NCBI RefSeq assembly: GCF_013817365.1
Contig: NZ_JACDCU010000006.1
Coordinates: forward strand, 1-34,484
DNA from: Methylibium sp.
GTDB lineage: Bacteria > Pseudomonadota > Gammaproteobacteria > Burkholderiales > Burkholderiaceae_C
Length of the DNA stretch: 34,484 nt
Direction: 5' to 3'
The position numbers and the translations under genes are program-made. The notes under the pieces were generated by a model that saw only the letters and a program-made list of their open reading frames with translations, was not told the DNA's origin and did not search any database. Numbering within the stretch: the first letter of the stretch is position 1; every line of letters begins with the position of its first letter. Of the stretch, positions 19,636 through 28,817 are shown one piece after another.

Positions 19636-21669
19636 ATGCAACGTCTGCCTCGTTTTTGTGCCTTGCTTTCGTTGACGGCCATGCTCGCCGTTGCGGGCAC
19701 CCTGCTGCCGAACTCGGCCAGAGCCGCCGATGCCGAAGCGCGGGCTCGCGTGATCGTCAAGCTCAAGCCGCCGACCGAGGCGCCGGGGGCTGCCCGCGTC
19801 GTGCCGCTCGCCGAGCGCCTGAACCGCGCCGCCGTGCGCCACGGCGCGCAGCCGCAGGCCCAGCGCCCGTTGGGCGGCGAAGTGCGCCTGCTGACGGCCT
19901 CGGGCATCGACTCGGCCAGCCTCGCGCGTCAGCTCGCCGCAGATCCGGAGGTGGCCTACGCCGTGCCCGACCGGCGCATGCGGCGGAATGTGGTGCCGAA
20001 CGACACGCTGTACGGCTTTCGCGCGGGCGGTGATCCGGAGGTGGGGCAGTGGTATCTGCGTTCGCCGGACAGCCTTTTCCGCTCGGCGATCAATGCGGAG
20101 TCGGCCTGGACGCCTGCGGTGGTTCAGGGAAGCCGCAGCGTGGTCGTCGCCGTGCTCGACACGGGCGTGCGCTTCGACCACCTCGACCTCGGCACCAAGC
20201 TGCTGCCCGGCTACGACTTCATCCGCGACACCCTGACCGCCGCCGACGGCGACGGCCGCGACGCCGATGCCAGCGACCCGGGCGACTGGGTCACGGTCGA
20301 GGAAGTGCAGCGAAGCAGCAAGGACGACCTCACCGAGGACTGCTTGCCGCGCAACGAAGCCGGGCAACTGCTTGACGCCGAGAGCTCCTGGCACGGCACC
20401 AAAGTCGCCGGCATGGTGGGTGCGCTCACCGACAACGGCGAGGGCATTGCCGGCGCCGGCTGGGACGTGCGGGTCTTGCCTGTGCGCGTGCTCGGCAAGT
20501 GCGGCGGCTTCGAGTCCGACATCGTCGTGGCGATGCGCTGGGCTGCGGGCATGGCGGTGGAGGGCGTGCCGGACAACCCGGCCGCCAACCGCGCGAAGAT
20601 CGTCAACCTCAGCCTCGGCGGCGCGGGGGCGTGCCGCGCGGCTTACGCCGATGCGGTGGCCGATCTCACGGCCCTCGGCGTCACGGTCATCGCCTCTGCC
20701 GGCAACACCGCCGGGCATGTGGTCAGTGCGCCCGCCAACTGCGAAGGCGTGATCGGCGTCGGCGGTTTGCGCCACATCGGCACCAAGGTCGGTTTTTCCG
20801 ATCTCGGACCCGAGGTCGCGATCAGCGCGCCGGGTGGCAACTGCATGAACACCCAGCCCAACGAGCCCTGCCTGTACCCGCTGATCACCACGACGAACGC
20901 CGGCATCACGACGCCGGCCCCGGCGAGTTCGGTCTACACCAACGGCAGCACCGACATCACGGTGGGCACGAGCTTCTCCGCGCCACTGGTTTCAGGCGCG
21001 GCGGCGCTGATGCTCGCGGTGCAGCCTGGCCTCACGCCGGACGAGTTACGCGCGCGGCTGCAAGCCACCGCGCGGACCTTTCCGACGACTGGCGCCGTGT
21101 CCGGCACGCCGCAGTGCACCGCGCCGCGCTTCGACAACCGCGGCGATTCGATCGACCAGCTCGAGTGCTACTGCACCACCGAGACCTGCGGCGCCGGCAT
21201 GCTCGACGCCCGAGCCGCTGTGCAGGCCGCGCTCGGCATCGTGGCCCGCATCTCGCTGGTCGGCGACGGCGACCCGCAGGCCGGCGAGCCACTGACCCTC
21301 GGCACGAGCGACTCGCTGCTGCCCGACGGGCGCAGCATCGCCGGCGTGCAGTGGACGCTGGTCGAGGACGGCGGGATCGTCGATGGCTTCGATACGCCGG
21401 CCAACGCGCCCACCGTGCAGCTGACCCCGAGCGCCGGCGGCGACTTCACGGTGCGGGTGCGGGTCGAGGACAACGAGGGCGATTTTGCGGAGCAGACCGT
21501 GCGCGTCACCGTCCAGGGCCCGTCGCGCGACCGCGGTGGCGGCGGCGGTGGAGGCGTCATGGGCGTCGGCTACCTGCTGGCCTTGCTCGCGGCGCTCCCC
21601 GCGGTGCGTCGCGCCGTGCAGGGCCGCAGCAAGCCGGCTCGGCAAAGCGGCCGGCGCGCCTTGCGCTGA
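19636..21669 (+). CDS. Secreted S8 (subtilisin-like) serine peptidase with C-terminal Ig/PKD-like domain and Gly-rich/TM/Arg tail
   Basis: Signal peptide MQRLPRFCALLSLTAMLAVAGTLLPNSARA; triad motifs VVAVLDTGVRFDHLD, SSWHGTKVAGMVGA, GTSFSAPLVSGAAALM; C-terminus RDRGGGGGGGVMGVGYLLALLAALPAVRRAVQGRSKPARQSGRR. Confidence 0.93.
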   Translation: MQRLPRFCALLSLTAMLAVAGTLLPNSARAADAEARARVIVKLKPPTEAPGAARVVPLAERLNRAAVRHGAQPQAQRPLGGEVRLLTASGIDSASLARQLAADPEVAYAVPDRRMRRNVVPNDTLYGFRAGGDPEVGQWYLRSPDSLFRSAINAESAWTPAVVQGSRSVVVAVLDTGVRFDHLDLGTKLLPGYDFIRDTLTAADGDGRDADASDPGDWVTVEEVQRSSKDDLTEDCLPRNEAGQLLDAESSWHGTKVAGMVGALTDNGEGIAGAGWDVRVLPVRVLGKCGGFESDIVVAMRWAAGMAVEGVPDNPAANRAKIVNLSLGGAGACRAAYADAVADLTALGVTVIASAGNTAGHVVSAPANCEGVIGVGGLRHIGTKVGFSDLGPEVAISAPGGNCMNTQPNEPCLYPLITTTNAGITTPAPASSVYTNGSTDITVGTSFSAPLVSGAAALMLAVQPGLTPDELRARLQATARTFPTTGAVSGTPQCTAPRFDNRGDSIDQLECYCTTETCGAGMLDARAAVQAALGIVARISLVGDGDPQAGEPLTLGTSDSLLPDGRSIAGVQWTLVEDGGIVDGFDTPANAPTVQLTPSAGGDFTVRVRVEDNEGDFAEQTVRVTVQGPSRDRGGGGGGGVMGVGYLLALLAALPAVRRAVQGRSKPARQSGRRALR

Positions 21670-21714
21670 TCTTGATCAGCATCGCACTGACGCTCACTGC
21701 GTCGGCGCGGGCGC

Positions 21715-22419
21715 TCAGCGCTCAGACAGCGCGTTCGGGTTCCGGCAGGGCACGAAAGGCTTGCCGCGCAGCCGCTCGGCGGCCAGCCCGGTGAGCAGCG
21801 CCTGCGTTGGCGCGTCGGCCTGAGCCACGCGCAAGGCGCGGGTCACCCGTGGGGAGCCTTCGATCACGCGAGCAGTTTGCACGTCGCGTGCTTCCAGCGC
21901 CGTGAGTTCCAGTTCGGCGGCTTCGCGGTTGTCGTGCCGGCTCAGGATCAGCATCGGTGCGGCGCCCGGCGTGCTCGCCTGCTCCGGCATGACGCCGCGG
22001 CGGCGCAGTTCGTCGCGCCGGGTCTGCAGTTGCTCGGCGTCGAAGAACGGCCCCACGACCACCCACCAGCCGCCGCCTGCCGCTGGTATCTCGCGCACGG
22101 CCCAGGTACCGCCCGGCCAGGCGGCCTGCAGGGCCGGCTGCACGGCGGCTAGCTCAGTGGCGGTGTAGGGCCCGGCTTCCAGGCACACCGTGGCCGCAGG
22201 CGCGGCCGCCGCCCTGGCAAGGCGCTGCGCTGCGGAGGCAGCCTCGGGCGTGAGGATCTCGACCCGCTCGGGGCGCACCTGACGCGCCATCCGTCCCGGC
22301 TCGCGCTCGCCCTCGGGATGCGCGCCGATCGCGCCGTGCAGCGGCGCCAGCCAGCCCTGGCGCCAGACCCAAAAGCCCGCGTTGGCGAGCAGCAGCACGA
22401 GCACCAGCGCTCTCAGCAT
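21715..22419 (-). CDS. SPOR-domain-like protein with single N-terminal TM segment
   Basis: MLRALVLVLLLANAGFWVWRQGWLAP...VCLEAGPYTATELAAVQPALQAAWPG...GGWWVVVGPFFDAEQLQTRRDELRRRGV...: VGPF-type SPOR pattern. Start overlaps the birA stop by 7 bp. Confidence 0.7.
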   Translation of the reverse strand: MLRALVLVLLLANAGFWVWRQGWLAPLHGAIGAHPEGEREPGRMARQVRPERVEILTPEAASAAQRLARAAAAPAATVCLEAGPYTATELAAVQPALQAAWPGGTWAVREIPAAGGGWWVVVGPFFDAEQLQTRRDELRRRGVMPEQASTPGAAPMLILSRHDNREAAELELTALEARDVQTARVIEGSPRVTRALRVAQADAPTQALLTGLAAERLRGKPFVPCRNPNALSER

Positions 22420-23279
22420 GGGCGCACGCTCACTTCGCCGCTGTGCACGAGGCGCAGGCCGCTGTCGGTCAGCAGCCTGAGCGCGCCGGTGGCATCGACG
22501 CCATCGGCAAGGCCGATGGGCGCCTCGGGGTCAGTGGTCGTCACGGCCCGGCCGGCCAGCGCGTCGCGCGCCTCAAAACGCGCTGCGAAAGCGGCGAAGC
22601 CTTGCGTCTCGAAGACGGCGAGTGCGCCGAGCAGCGGTTCAGCCAGTCGCGCAAGCAGTTCGGGCGCACGCGCTTGCGGCTCGATCTCTCGCCAGCCCGC
22701 GGCGAGCTGATCAAGGCCCGGCCGCGCAGCCGGCGGTGCAAGGTTGATGCCGACGCCGATCACGGCATGGCGGCCCGGCCCGTCGCCCGCGGCCAGCGGC
22801 AGTGTTTCAATCAGCACGCCGCCCAGCTTGCGTCCCTCACCCGGCTCATCGACCAGCCACAGGTCGTTGGGCCATTTGAGGCGCACGCGGGCGTGCAGCG
22901 TCTCGGCCAACGCCACGCCCATGGCCAGCGAGAGGCCCGACCAGTCGGCGGGCGCGAGGCGCAAGCCGAGCGAAAAGCAGAGTTGCTGCGGGCCGCTGTC
23001 GGGCGACGGCGCGTCGCTGAACCAGGGCCTGCCGAGGCGGCCGCGACCGGCCGTCTGCCGCTCGCAAGCCAGCAGGCAGGCGCTCGTGTCGCCGGCGCGG
23101 GCGCGCTCGAGCAGCCGGGTGTTGGTGGAGTCGGTCTCGGCCAGCAGTTCCACAGTGAGGCCGGGCCGCAGCGGCTCGAGCCGGGCACGCAGCGACGGTA
23201 TCGCCCAGCCGGTCGACGCGCTCGCTGCGATCACGCCGGGCGTGACCGGCGTGTCGAGCGAGAAGCGACCGGCTTGCAC
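22413..23279 (-). CDS. birA: Biotin--[acetyl-CoA-carboxylase] ligase (no N-terminal HTH)
   Basis: LLAETDSTNTRLLERARAGDTSACLLACERQTAGRGRLGRPWFSDAP...LCFSLGLRL...VRLKWPNDLWLVDEPGEGRKLGGVLIET...HAVIGVGINLAPP: biotin-ligase GRGRxGRxW and KWPND motifs. Confidence 0.95.
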   Translation of the reverse strand: MQAGRFSLDTPVTPGVIAASASTGWAIPSLRARLEPLRPGLTVELLAETDSTNTRLLERARAGDTSACLLACERQTAGRGRLGRPWFSDAPSPDSGPQQLCFSLGLRLAPADWSGLSLAMGVALAETLHARVRLKWPNDLWLVDEPGEGRKLGGVLIETLPLAAGDGPGRHAVIGVGINLAPPAARPGLDQLAAGWREIEPQARAPELLARLAEPLLGALAVFETQGFAAFAARFEARDALAGRAVTTTDPEAPIGLADGVDATGALRLLTDSGLRLVHSGEVSVRPC

Positions 23280-23286
23280 GCGAGTT

Positions 23287-23868
23287 TCAGCGTTTGGGTG
23301 CGAGCATGGTGCCGCGGCAACGCTTGGCGCCGCAGCGGCATTCGTACTGCTTCTTCAGCTTCGCGCTGTAGCGCTCGTCGATGATCAGCCCGTAGTCGTA
23401 GAACAGCTCCTGGCCGGGCTTGACGGCGCGCAGCGTCTTGATGAACACGCGGCCGTCCTCTTCATCCGCCTCCAGGTTGGGAGCGCAGGAATGGTTGATC
23501 CAGCGCGAGGCGTTGCCGCCGTACTTGGCGTCGATGACGTGGTCTTCGTCGATGCTGAAGTAGAAGGTGTGGTGCGGATCGCTCGGGTCGTGCGGATGGC
23601 GGCGCAGCGCTTCGGGCCAGGCGATCACCTCGCCGGTGTATTCGATCAGGAGTTCGCCTTTGGCGAGCGGCTGCAATGCGAACATGCCCTTGCCGTGCAC
23701 GCCGGAGCGGCGCACCTGAATGCGCCGCCCGCCGGCGCTTCGAGGATGATCGGCGCCGTTGACGGGGCGGCCATTGCGCCCTTCGGCCGGGGCCTCGGCG
23801 CTGCGTTGGGGCGGGGTCTTGCGGCGCGCGGTTTGCGTCATGAACGGGTTTGGATACATTGAAATCAT
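23287..23868 (-). CDS. SET domain-containing protein-lysine N-methyltransferase with post-SET-like Cys motif
   Basis: RIQVRRSGVHGKGMFALQPLAKGELLIEYTGEVI...YFSIDEDHVIDAKYGGNASRWINHSCAPNLEADEEDGRVFIKTLRAVKPGQELFYDYGLIIDERYSAKLKKQYECRCGAKRCRGTML. NHSCxPN and ELxxDYG SET motifs. Start may be 23868, 23859 or 23841. Confidence 0.93.
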   Translation of the reverse strand: MISMYPNPFMTQTARRKTPPQRSAEAPAEGRNGRPVNGADHPRSAGGRRIQVRRSGVHGKGMFALQPLAKGELLIEYTGEVIAWPEALRRHPHDPSDPHHTFYFSIDEDHVIDAKYGGNASRWINHSCAPNLEADEEDGRVFIKTLRAVKPGQELFYDYGLIIDERYSAKLKKQYECRCGAKRCRGTMLAPKR

Positions 23869-23987
23869 GGGTGCGCGCACGTGAGCGCGTGCGCGCGAGA
23901 GCCGGATTGTAGGGACGCCAACGCGGCATCGCCGCTGCGGCCGCCCGCCGATCGGGACGAAACGAAACAGGACTTCAAACGCACCAC

Positions 23988-26603
23988 ATGAGCAAAGCAC
24001 TGGTCATCGCCGAGAAACCGTCGGTCGCGCAGGACATCGTGCGCGCACTGACGCCGACGAGCGGCAAGTTCGACAAGCACGACGAGCATTTCGAGAACGA
24101 GCACTACGTGGTCACGTCCGCCGTGGGCCACCTCGTGGAGATCAAGGCACCGGAGGAATACGACGTCAAGCGCGGCAAGTGGAGCTTCAACCACCTGCCG
24201 GTGATTCCGCCGCATTTCGATCTGGCGCCGATCGACAAGGCCAAGAGCCGGCTCAATGCCGTGGTCAAGCAGGTCAAGAGGAAGGACGTCACCGAGCTCA
24301 TCAACGCCTGCGACGCGGGGCGCGAGGGCGAGCTGATCTTCCGGCTGATCGTGCAGTACGCCGGCACCGAAAAGAAGAAGATCGACAAGCCGGTGCGCCG
24401 CCTGTGGTTGCAGAGCATGACGCCGCAGGCCATTCGCGACGGCTTCGAGCAGCTGCGCGGCGACGAGCAGATGCTCGGCCTGGCCGACGCGGCGCGCAGC
24501 CGCAGCGAGGCCGACTGGCTGGTCGGCATCAACGGCACGCGCGCCATGACGGCCTTCAACTCGCGCGACGGCGGCTTCTTCCTCACCACCGTGGGCCGGG
24601 TGCAGACGCCCACGCTGTCCATCGTGGTCGAGCGGGAGGAGAAGATCAGGAAGCACGTGGCGCGCGACTACTGGGAGATACGCGCGAGCTTCCAGGCTAA
24701 GGCGGGCCTGTACGAAGGCAAGTGGTTCGACCCGGCGTGGAAGAAGAACGAAGCGAGCGCCGGCTCGATCGGCGCTCTGCCCGATCCGGAGCGCCGCGCC
24801 GACCGCCTGTGGAACGAGGCCGACGCGCAGGCCATCGCGCAGGCGGTGCGCGGCCAGCCGGCGCAGGTGAGCGAAGAGGCCAAGCCGAGCAGCCAGGGCG
24901 CGCCGCAGCTCTTCGACCTGACCAGCCTGCAGCGAGAAGCCAACTCCCGCTTCGGCTTCTCGGCCAAGACCACGCTCTCGCTCGCGCAGGCGCTCTACGA
25001 GAAGCACAAGGTGCTGACCTACCCGCGGACCGACAGCAAGTTCCTGCCGGAGGATTACGTGGCGGTGGTCCGCAACACGATGGAGATGCTGGCCAAGGAA
25101 GACCTGCCCGGCCCGCTGCGCCCGCTGGCGGCGCATGCGAAGAAGGCCGTGAAGGAGGGCTACGTCAAGCCCAACAAGCGCATCTTCGACAACGCCAAGG
25201 TCTCGGACCACTTCGCCATCATCCCGACGCTTCAGGCGCCCAAGAGCCTCACCGAGATCGAGGCCAAGCTCTACGACATGGTGGTCAAGCGCTTCCTGGC
25301 GGTGTTCTTTCCGCTGGCGCAATTCATGGTCACGACGCGCATCTCCACCGTGAGCGCGGCCGGCAAGGAGCACAGGTTCCAGACCAACGGCAAGGTGATG
25401 GTCAAGCCGGGCTGGCTGGCGATCTACGGCCGCGAGGTCGAGGACGCCGACGCCAACCTGGTGCCGGTGGAGAAGGGCGAGGTGGCGCACACCGAGAGCG
25501 CCGACGCCAACGCCCACAAGACCAAGCCGCCGCCGCGCTACACCGAGGCGACCCTGCTCTCGGCCATGGAAGGCGCCGGCAAGCTGATCGAGGACGAGGA
25601 GTTCCGCGATGCCATGCAGGAAAAAGGCCTGGGCACGCCGGCCACCCGCGCGCAGACCATCGAGGGCCTGATCTACGAGAAGTACATGATCCGCGAGGGC
25701 CGCGAGTTGATCCCCAGCGCCAAGGCCTTCCAGCTCATGACCTTGCTGCGCGGGCTGCAGGTCGAGGAGCTCACCAAGCCCGAACTCACCGGCAACTGGG
25801 AGTTCCAGCTCGCCGAGATGGAAAAGGGCCGGCTCAGCCGCAACGCCTTCATGGGCGAGATCGCCGCGATGACGGAGCGCATCGTCGCCAAGGCCAAGGA
25901 GTACGACCGCGACACCATCCCGGGCGACTACGCGACCTTGAAGACGCCCTGTCCGAAATGCGGCGGTGTCGTCAAGGAGAACTACCGGCGCTTCACCTGT
26001 GCCGGCAAGGGCGCGGCCAGCGAAGAGGGCTGCGGCTTCTCGATCAGCAAGATCCCGGGAAGTCGCAGTTTCGAGTTGCAGGAGGTGGAAGACTTCATCG
26101 CCCACAAGAAGATCGGGCCCTTGGAGGGCTTTCGCTCCAAGGCCGGCTGGCCCTTCACCGCCGAACTGCGGCTTGCCTATGACGACGAGACGCAGAACTG
26201 GAAACTCGAGTTCGATTTCGGCGAAGACGCCAAGAAGGACGGCGAGTCGGGCGAGCCGGTCGACTTTTCAGCGCAGGAGAGCCTGGGCGCCTGCCCCAAG
26301 TGCAAGGGCAGCGTCTTCGAGCACGGCACGAGCTACGTGTGCGAGCACAGCGTCGGCGCGCACGTCACTTGCGACTTCAAGAGCGGCAAGATCATCCTGC
26401 AGCAGCCGGTGCCTCGCGAGCAGATGACGCGGCTGCTGAAGGAGGGCAAGACCGAGCTGTTGGAGAACTTCGTCTCCAACAAGACGCGCCGCAAGTTCAA
26501 GGCCCGCCTCGCATGGGATGCCAAGGAAGGCAAGGTCGGCTTCGAGTTCGAGCCGCGCGCGGCGAAGGTGCCGGCGAAGAAGGCGGCTGCGAAGAACGCG
26601 TGA
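23988..26603 (+). CDS. topB: DNA topoisomerase III with C-terminal Zn-finger and topo C-terminal repeats
   Basis: MSKALVIAEKPSVAQDIVRALTP...INACDAGREGELIFRLI...VGRVQTPTLSIVVEREEKIRKH...LTYPRTDSKFLPEDY...GLGTPATRAQTIEGLIYEKYMIREGRELIPSAKA...CPKCGGVVKENYRRFTC...CPKCKGSVFEHGTSYVCEH. Confidence 0.97.
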   Translation: MSKALVIAEKPSVAQDIVRALTPTSGKFDKHDEHFENEHYVVTSAVGHLVEIKAPEEYDVKRGKWSFNHLPVIPPHFDLAPIDKAKSRLNAVVKQVKRKDVTELINACDAGREGELIFRLIVQYAGTEKKKIDKPVRRLWLQSMTPQAIRDGFEQLRGDEQMLGLADAARSRSEADWLVGINGTRAMTAFNSRDGGFFLTTVGRVQTPTLSIVVEREEKIRKHVARDYWEIRASFQAKAGLYEGKWFDPAWKKNEASAGSIGALPDPERRADRLWNEADAQAIAQAVRGQPAQVSEEAKPSSQGAPQLFDLTSLQREANSRFGFSAKTTLSLAQALYEKHKVLTYPRTDSKFLPEDYVAVVRNTMEMLAKEDLPGPLRPLAAHAKKAVKEGYVKPNKRIFDNAKVSDHFAIIPTLQAPKSLTEIEAKLYDMVVKRFLAVFFPLAQFMVTTRISTVSAAGKEHRFQTNGKVMVKPGWLAIYGREVEDADANLVPVEKGEVAHTESADANAHKTKPPPRYTEATLLSAMEGAGKLIEDEEFRDAMQEKGLGTPATRAQTIEGLIYEKYMIREGRELIPSAKAFQLMTLLRGLQVEELTKPELTGNWEFQLAEMEKGRLSRNAFMGEIAAMTERIVAKAKEYDRDTIPGDYATLKTPCPKCGGVVKENYRRFTCAGKGAASEEGCGFSISKIPGSRSFELQEVEDFIAHKKIGPLEGFRSKAGWPFTAELRLAYDDETQNWKLEFDFGEDAKKDGESGEPVDFSAQESLGACPKCKGSVFEHGTSYVCEHSVGAHVTCDFKSGKIILQQPVPREQMTRLLKEGKTELLENFVSNKTRRKFKARLAWDAKEGKVGFEFEPRAAKVPAKKAAAKNA

Positions 26604-26723
26604 GGGGCCCGCCAGCCGCTTGCACGGCCCGGCGCGACGGAGAGTCGCTGTCGGCCTTCGTCGAGGAGTCGGTGCGGCTCAAAGCAGACCATTGCCCGGC
26701 GCCGCTATGCCAACTGCCCACCC

Positions 26724-26748
26724 GCCGGCGCCAATGGCCCGCGCCGGC
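26724..26748. terminator. Possible hairpin in the topB/comC convergent intergenic region
   Basis: gccggcgc-caatggccc-gcgccggc, perfect 8-bp arms; no T-tract. Confidence 0.3.
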
Positions 26749-26762
26749 CGGCGGTCAATACC

Positions 26763-27767
26763 TCATGAAGCGGTCCACTGCGCGAGCAGCGCATCGGGCA
26801 CCGTCAGCCCCTGCTCCTCGGCACGCCGGCGCAACTGCTCGCGCCGCGCGCCCGGCAACCGCACGCCCTCGTCGCGCAGCATCTCGGCCACCAGCACCTC
26901 GATGCGGTCGAGGTAGCTCGCCGAGCCGGCCAGCGCGCCGGGATCGATGACGAGGAAGGCCTGGCCGATGCGCGGCTGGTTGCCTTCGTCGACGAAGAAG
27001 CTCGACGCCTCGAAGCCGAACTGCGCACCGATCAGCGCGGTGACGAGCAGCTCGACCACCAGCGCGAGCATCGCGCCCTTGGGGCTGCTTGCCGCGCCGA
27101 TCGGCAGCATCGAGCCTTCAAGGCCGGCCTTCGGGTCGGTCGTCGGCTGGCCGTCCTTGTCGAGCGCCCAGCCGGGCGGGATGGGCTCGCCCTTCTTGGC
27201 GGCGACCATCAGCTTGCCGCGCGCCACTTCCGACAGGCTCAGGTCGATCATCAGCGCGTCCTTGCCGCGGCGCGCGAACACTGCGGCTACGGGGTTGGTG
27301 CCGAAGATCGGGTGCTTGCCGCCGGCGGCCGGCATGGCGGCTGGCGAATTGGCGAAGCCCAGGCCGACCATGCCGGCGTCCGCGACCGCGCGCAGGTGAT
27401 CGACGACGACGCCGCAGTGGTGGCTGTTGGTCACGCCGGCGATGCTGATGCCGAACTCGCGCGCGCGGCCGATCGCCTCGGCGACCGCCATCTCGCAGGC
27501 GGCGAAGGCCAGGCCCTCGTGCGCATCGATCAGCGCGGCGCCGCCCTTCGCATGGCGCAGGCTCGGAAGCGCCTCGCCGTTCACCCGAGCGTTGCGGAGG
27601 TGCGTGGCGTATTGACCGACGCGCGACAGGCCGTGCGAGCCGAGCCCCTGCGCCTCGGCCAGCACCAGGGCGCGCGCCGTCGCCGCCGCCATCGTCTCGT
27701 TGGCCCCGGCGCGCCGCAGCGCCTGGCTGACCGCGTCGCGCGCCTGTTGCAGGCTCAAGGTGGCCAT
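26763..27767 (-). CDS. comC: Ldh-family (malate/L-lactate dehydrogenase type) oxidoreductase, likely (R)-sulfolactate dehydrogenase ComC
   Basis: MATLSLQQARDAVSQALRRAGANETMAAATARALVLAEAQGLGSHGLSRVGQYATHLRNARV...ISIAGVTNSHHCGVVVDHLRAVADAGMVGLGFANSPAAMPAAGGKHPIFGTNPVAAVFAR. Family clear; substrate inferred from adjacency to suyAB. Confidence 0.8.
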   Translation of the reverse strand: MATLSLQQARDAVSQALRRAGANETMAAATARALVLAEAQGLGSHGLSRVGQYATHLRNARVNGEALPSLRHAKGGAALIDAHEGLAFAACEMAVAEAIGRAREFGISIAGVTNSHHCGVVVDHLRAVADAGMVGLGFANSPAAMPAAGGKHPIFGTNPVAAVFARRGKDALMIDLSLSEVARGKLMVAAKKGEPIPPGWALDKDGQPTTDPKAGLEGSMLPIGAASSPKGAMLALVVELLVTALIGAQFGFEASSFFVDEGNQPRIGQAFLVIDPGALAGSASYLDRIEVLVAEMLRDEGVRLPGARREQLRRRAEEQGLTVPDALLAQWTAS

Positions 27768-28693
27768 CAGTGCAAGGCCTCCAGCACCTTTTGCGCGATC
27801 AGGCTGCTGACGCGTTCGTTCGACTCGGTGGTCACGCCGGCGATGTGCGGCGTGAGCAGCAGGTTCGGGCAGCCCTCGAAGTGGGGCGACGCGGCCAGCG
27901 GCTCCGCGTTGAAGACATCGAGCGCCGCGCCGCCCAGGTGCCCTGCGCGCAGCGCCTGCGCCACGGCGCCCTCATCGACGATGCCGCCGCGCGCCGTGTT
28001 GACGAGCACCGCGCCCGGCTTCATCGCATGGATGCGCGCGGCATCGAAGAGATTGCGAGTGGCATCGACCAGCGGCACATGCAGGCTCACCACGTCCGCC
28101 CGCGCCACCAGTTCACCCAGGCCGACGCTTTGCACGCCGGCCGCGGCGAAGGCCGGGTCGTCGAGATCGAGCATGGCGTCGAAGGCGATGACCTGCATGC
28201 CGAGCGCGCCGGCCAGGCGGGCTGTCAGGCGGCCGATCGAGCCGAAGCCGATCAGGCCGAGTGTCTTGCCTGCGAGCTCGCGGCCGTTCGACAGTGCGCC
28301 TCGTGGCCACTGGCCCGCCGCCACGGCCGGGGTCGATTGGTAGGCCCCGCGCAAGAGCAGCATCGCGCTGCCGATCACGTACTCGGCCACGCTCGAGGCG
28401 TTGGCGCCGGTGGCCGGAATGACCTGGATGCGGCGGGCTTCACAGGCAGCCACGTCGATGTTGTCCAGGCCCACGCCGAGGCGGCCGACCACCGTGCAGC
28501 GCGTCAACGCCGCCAGCAGTTCGCCGCGCACCTGCGTGCGGTTGCGAACGATGATCGCGTCCGCCTTGCCGGCCTCGGTGTGCAGGCACGCGCCGTCGTC
28601 CACCAGCTTCGGGTCGTAGAGCACGTCGTGCCGCTCGCGCAACTGCGCGACCGCGGCCTCGTCCATGAATTCGGTAATGACGATTCTTTTCAT
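27767..28693 (-). CDS. slcC: D-2-hydroxyacid dehydrogenase family protein, likely (S)-sulfolactate dehydrogenase SlcC
   Basis: MKRIVITEFMDEAAVAQLRERHDVLYDPKLVDD...VVGRLGVGLDNIDVAACEARRIQVIPATGANASSVAEYVIGSAM...LAGKTLGLIGFGSIGRLTARLA...VLVNTARGGIVDEGAVAQAL...LLLTPHIAGVTTESNERV. ATGA overlap with the following comC-like gene. Confidence 0.8.
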   Translation of the reverse strand: MKRIVITEFMDEAAVAQLRERHDVLYDPKLVDDGACLHTEAGKADAIIVRNRTQVRGELLAALTRCTVVGRLGVGLDNIDVAACEARRIQVIPATGANASSVAEYVIGSAMLLLRGAYQSTPAVAAGQWPRGALSNGRELAGKTLGLIGFGSIGRLTARLAGALGMQVIAFDAMLDLDDPAFAAAGVQSVGLGELVARADVVSLHVPLVDATRNLFDAARIHAMKPGAVLVNTARGGIVDEGAVAQALRAGHLGGAALDVFNAEPLAASPHFEGCPNLLLTPHIAGVTTESNERVSSLIAQKVLEALH

Positions 28694-28817
28694 GCAGTCC
28701 TCGCTGGAGCGCGCTGTTCAGCGCGTCGTTGGCTCACGGGCGGGCGCGCATCCAGGCGCGCCGTTGGCCCATTTGCCGCGGTCGAGGTTCAGCAGCGGCC
28801 CAGCCGCTGCCGAACGC

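Noticed and set aside
17656-20775. 1039-aa minus-strand ORF spanning tkt, gap and the S8 protease
   Set aside because: Runs antisense through three well-supported genes and an intergenic region; no recognisable domain, shadow-ORF composition. Ribosome profiling would be needed to revive it.
23865-26105. 746-aa minus-strand ORF antisense to topB
   Set aside because: Antisense shadow of topB, no family motifs.
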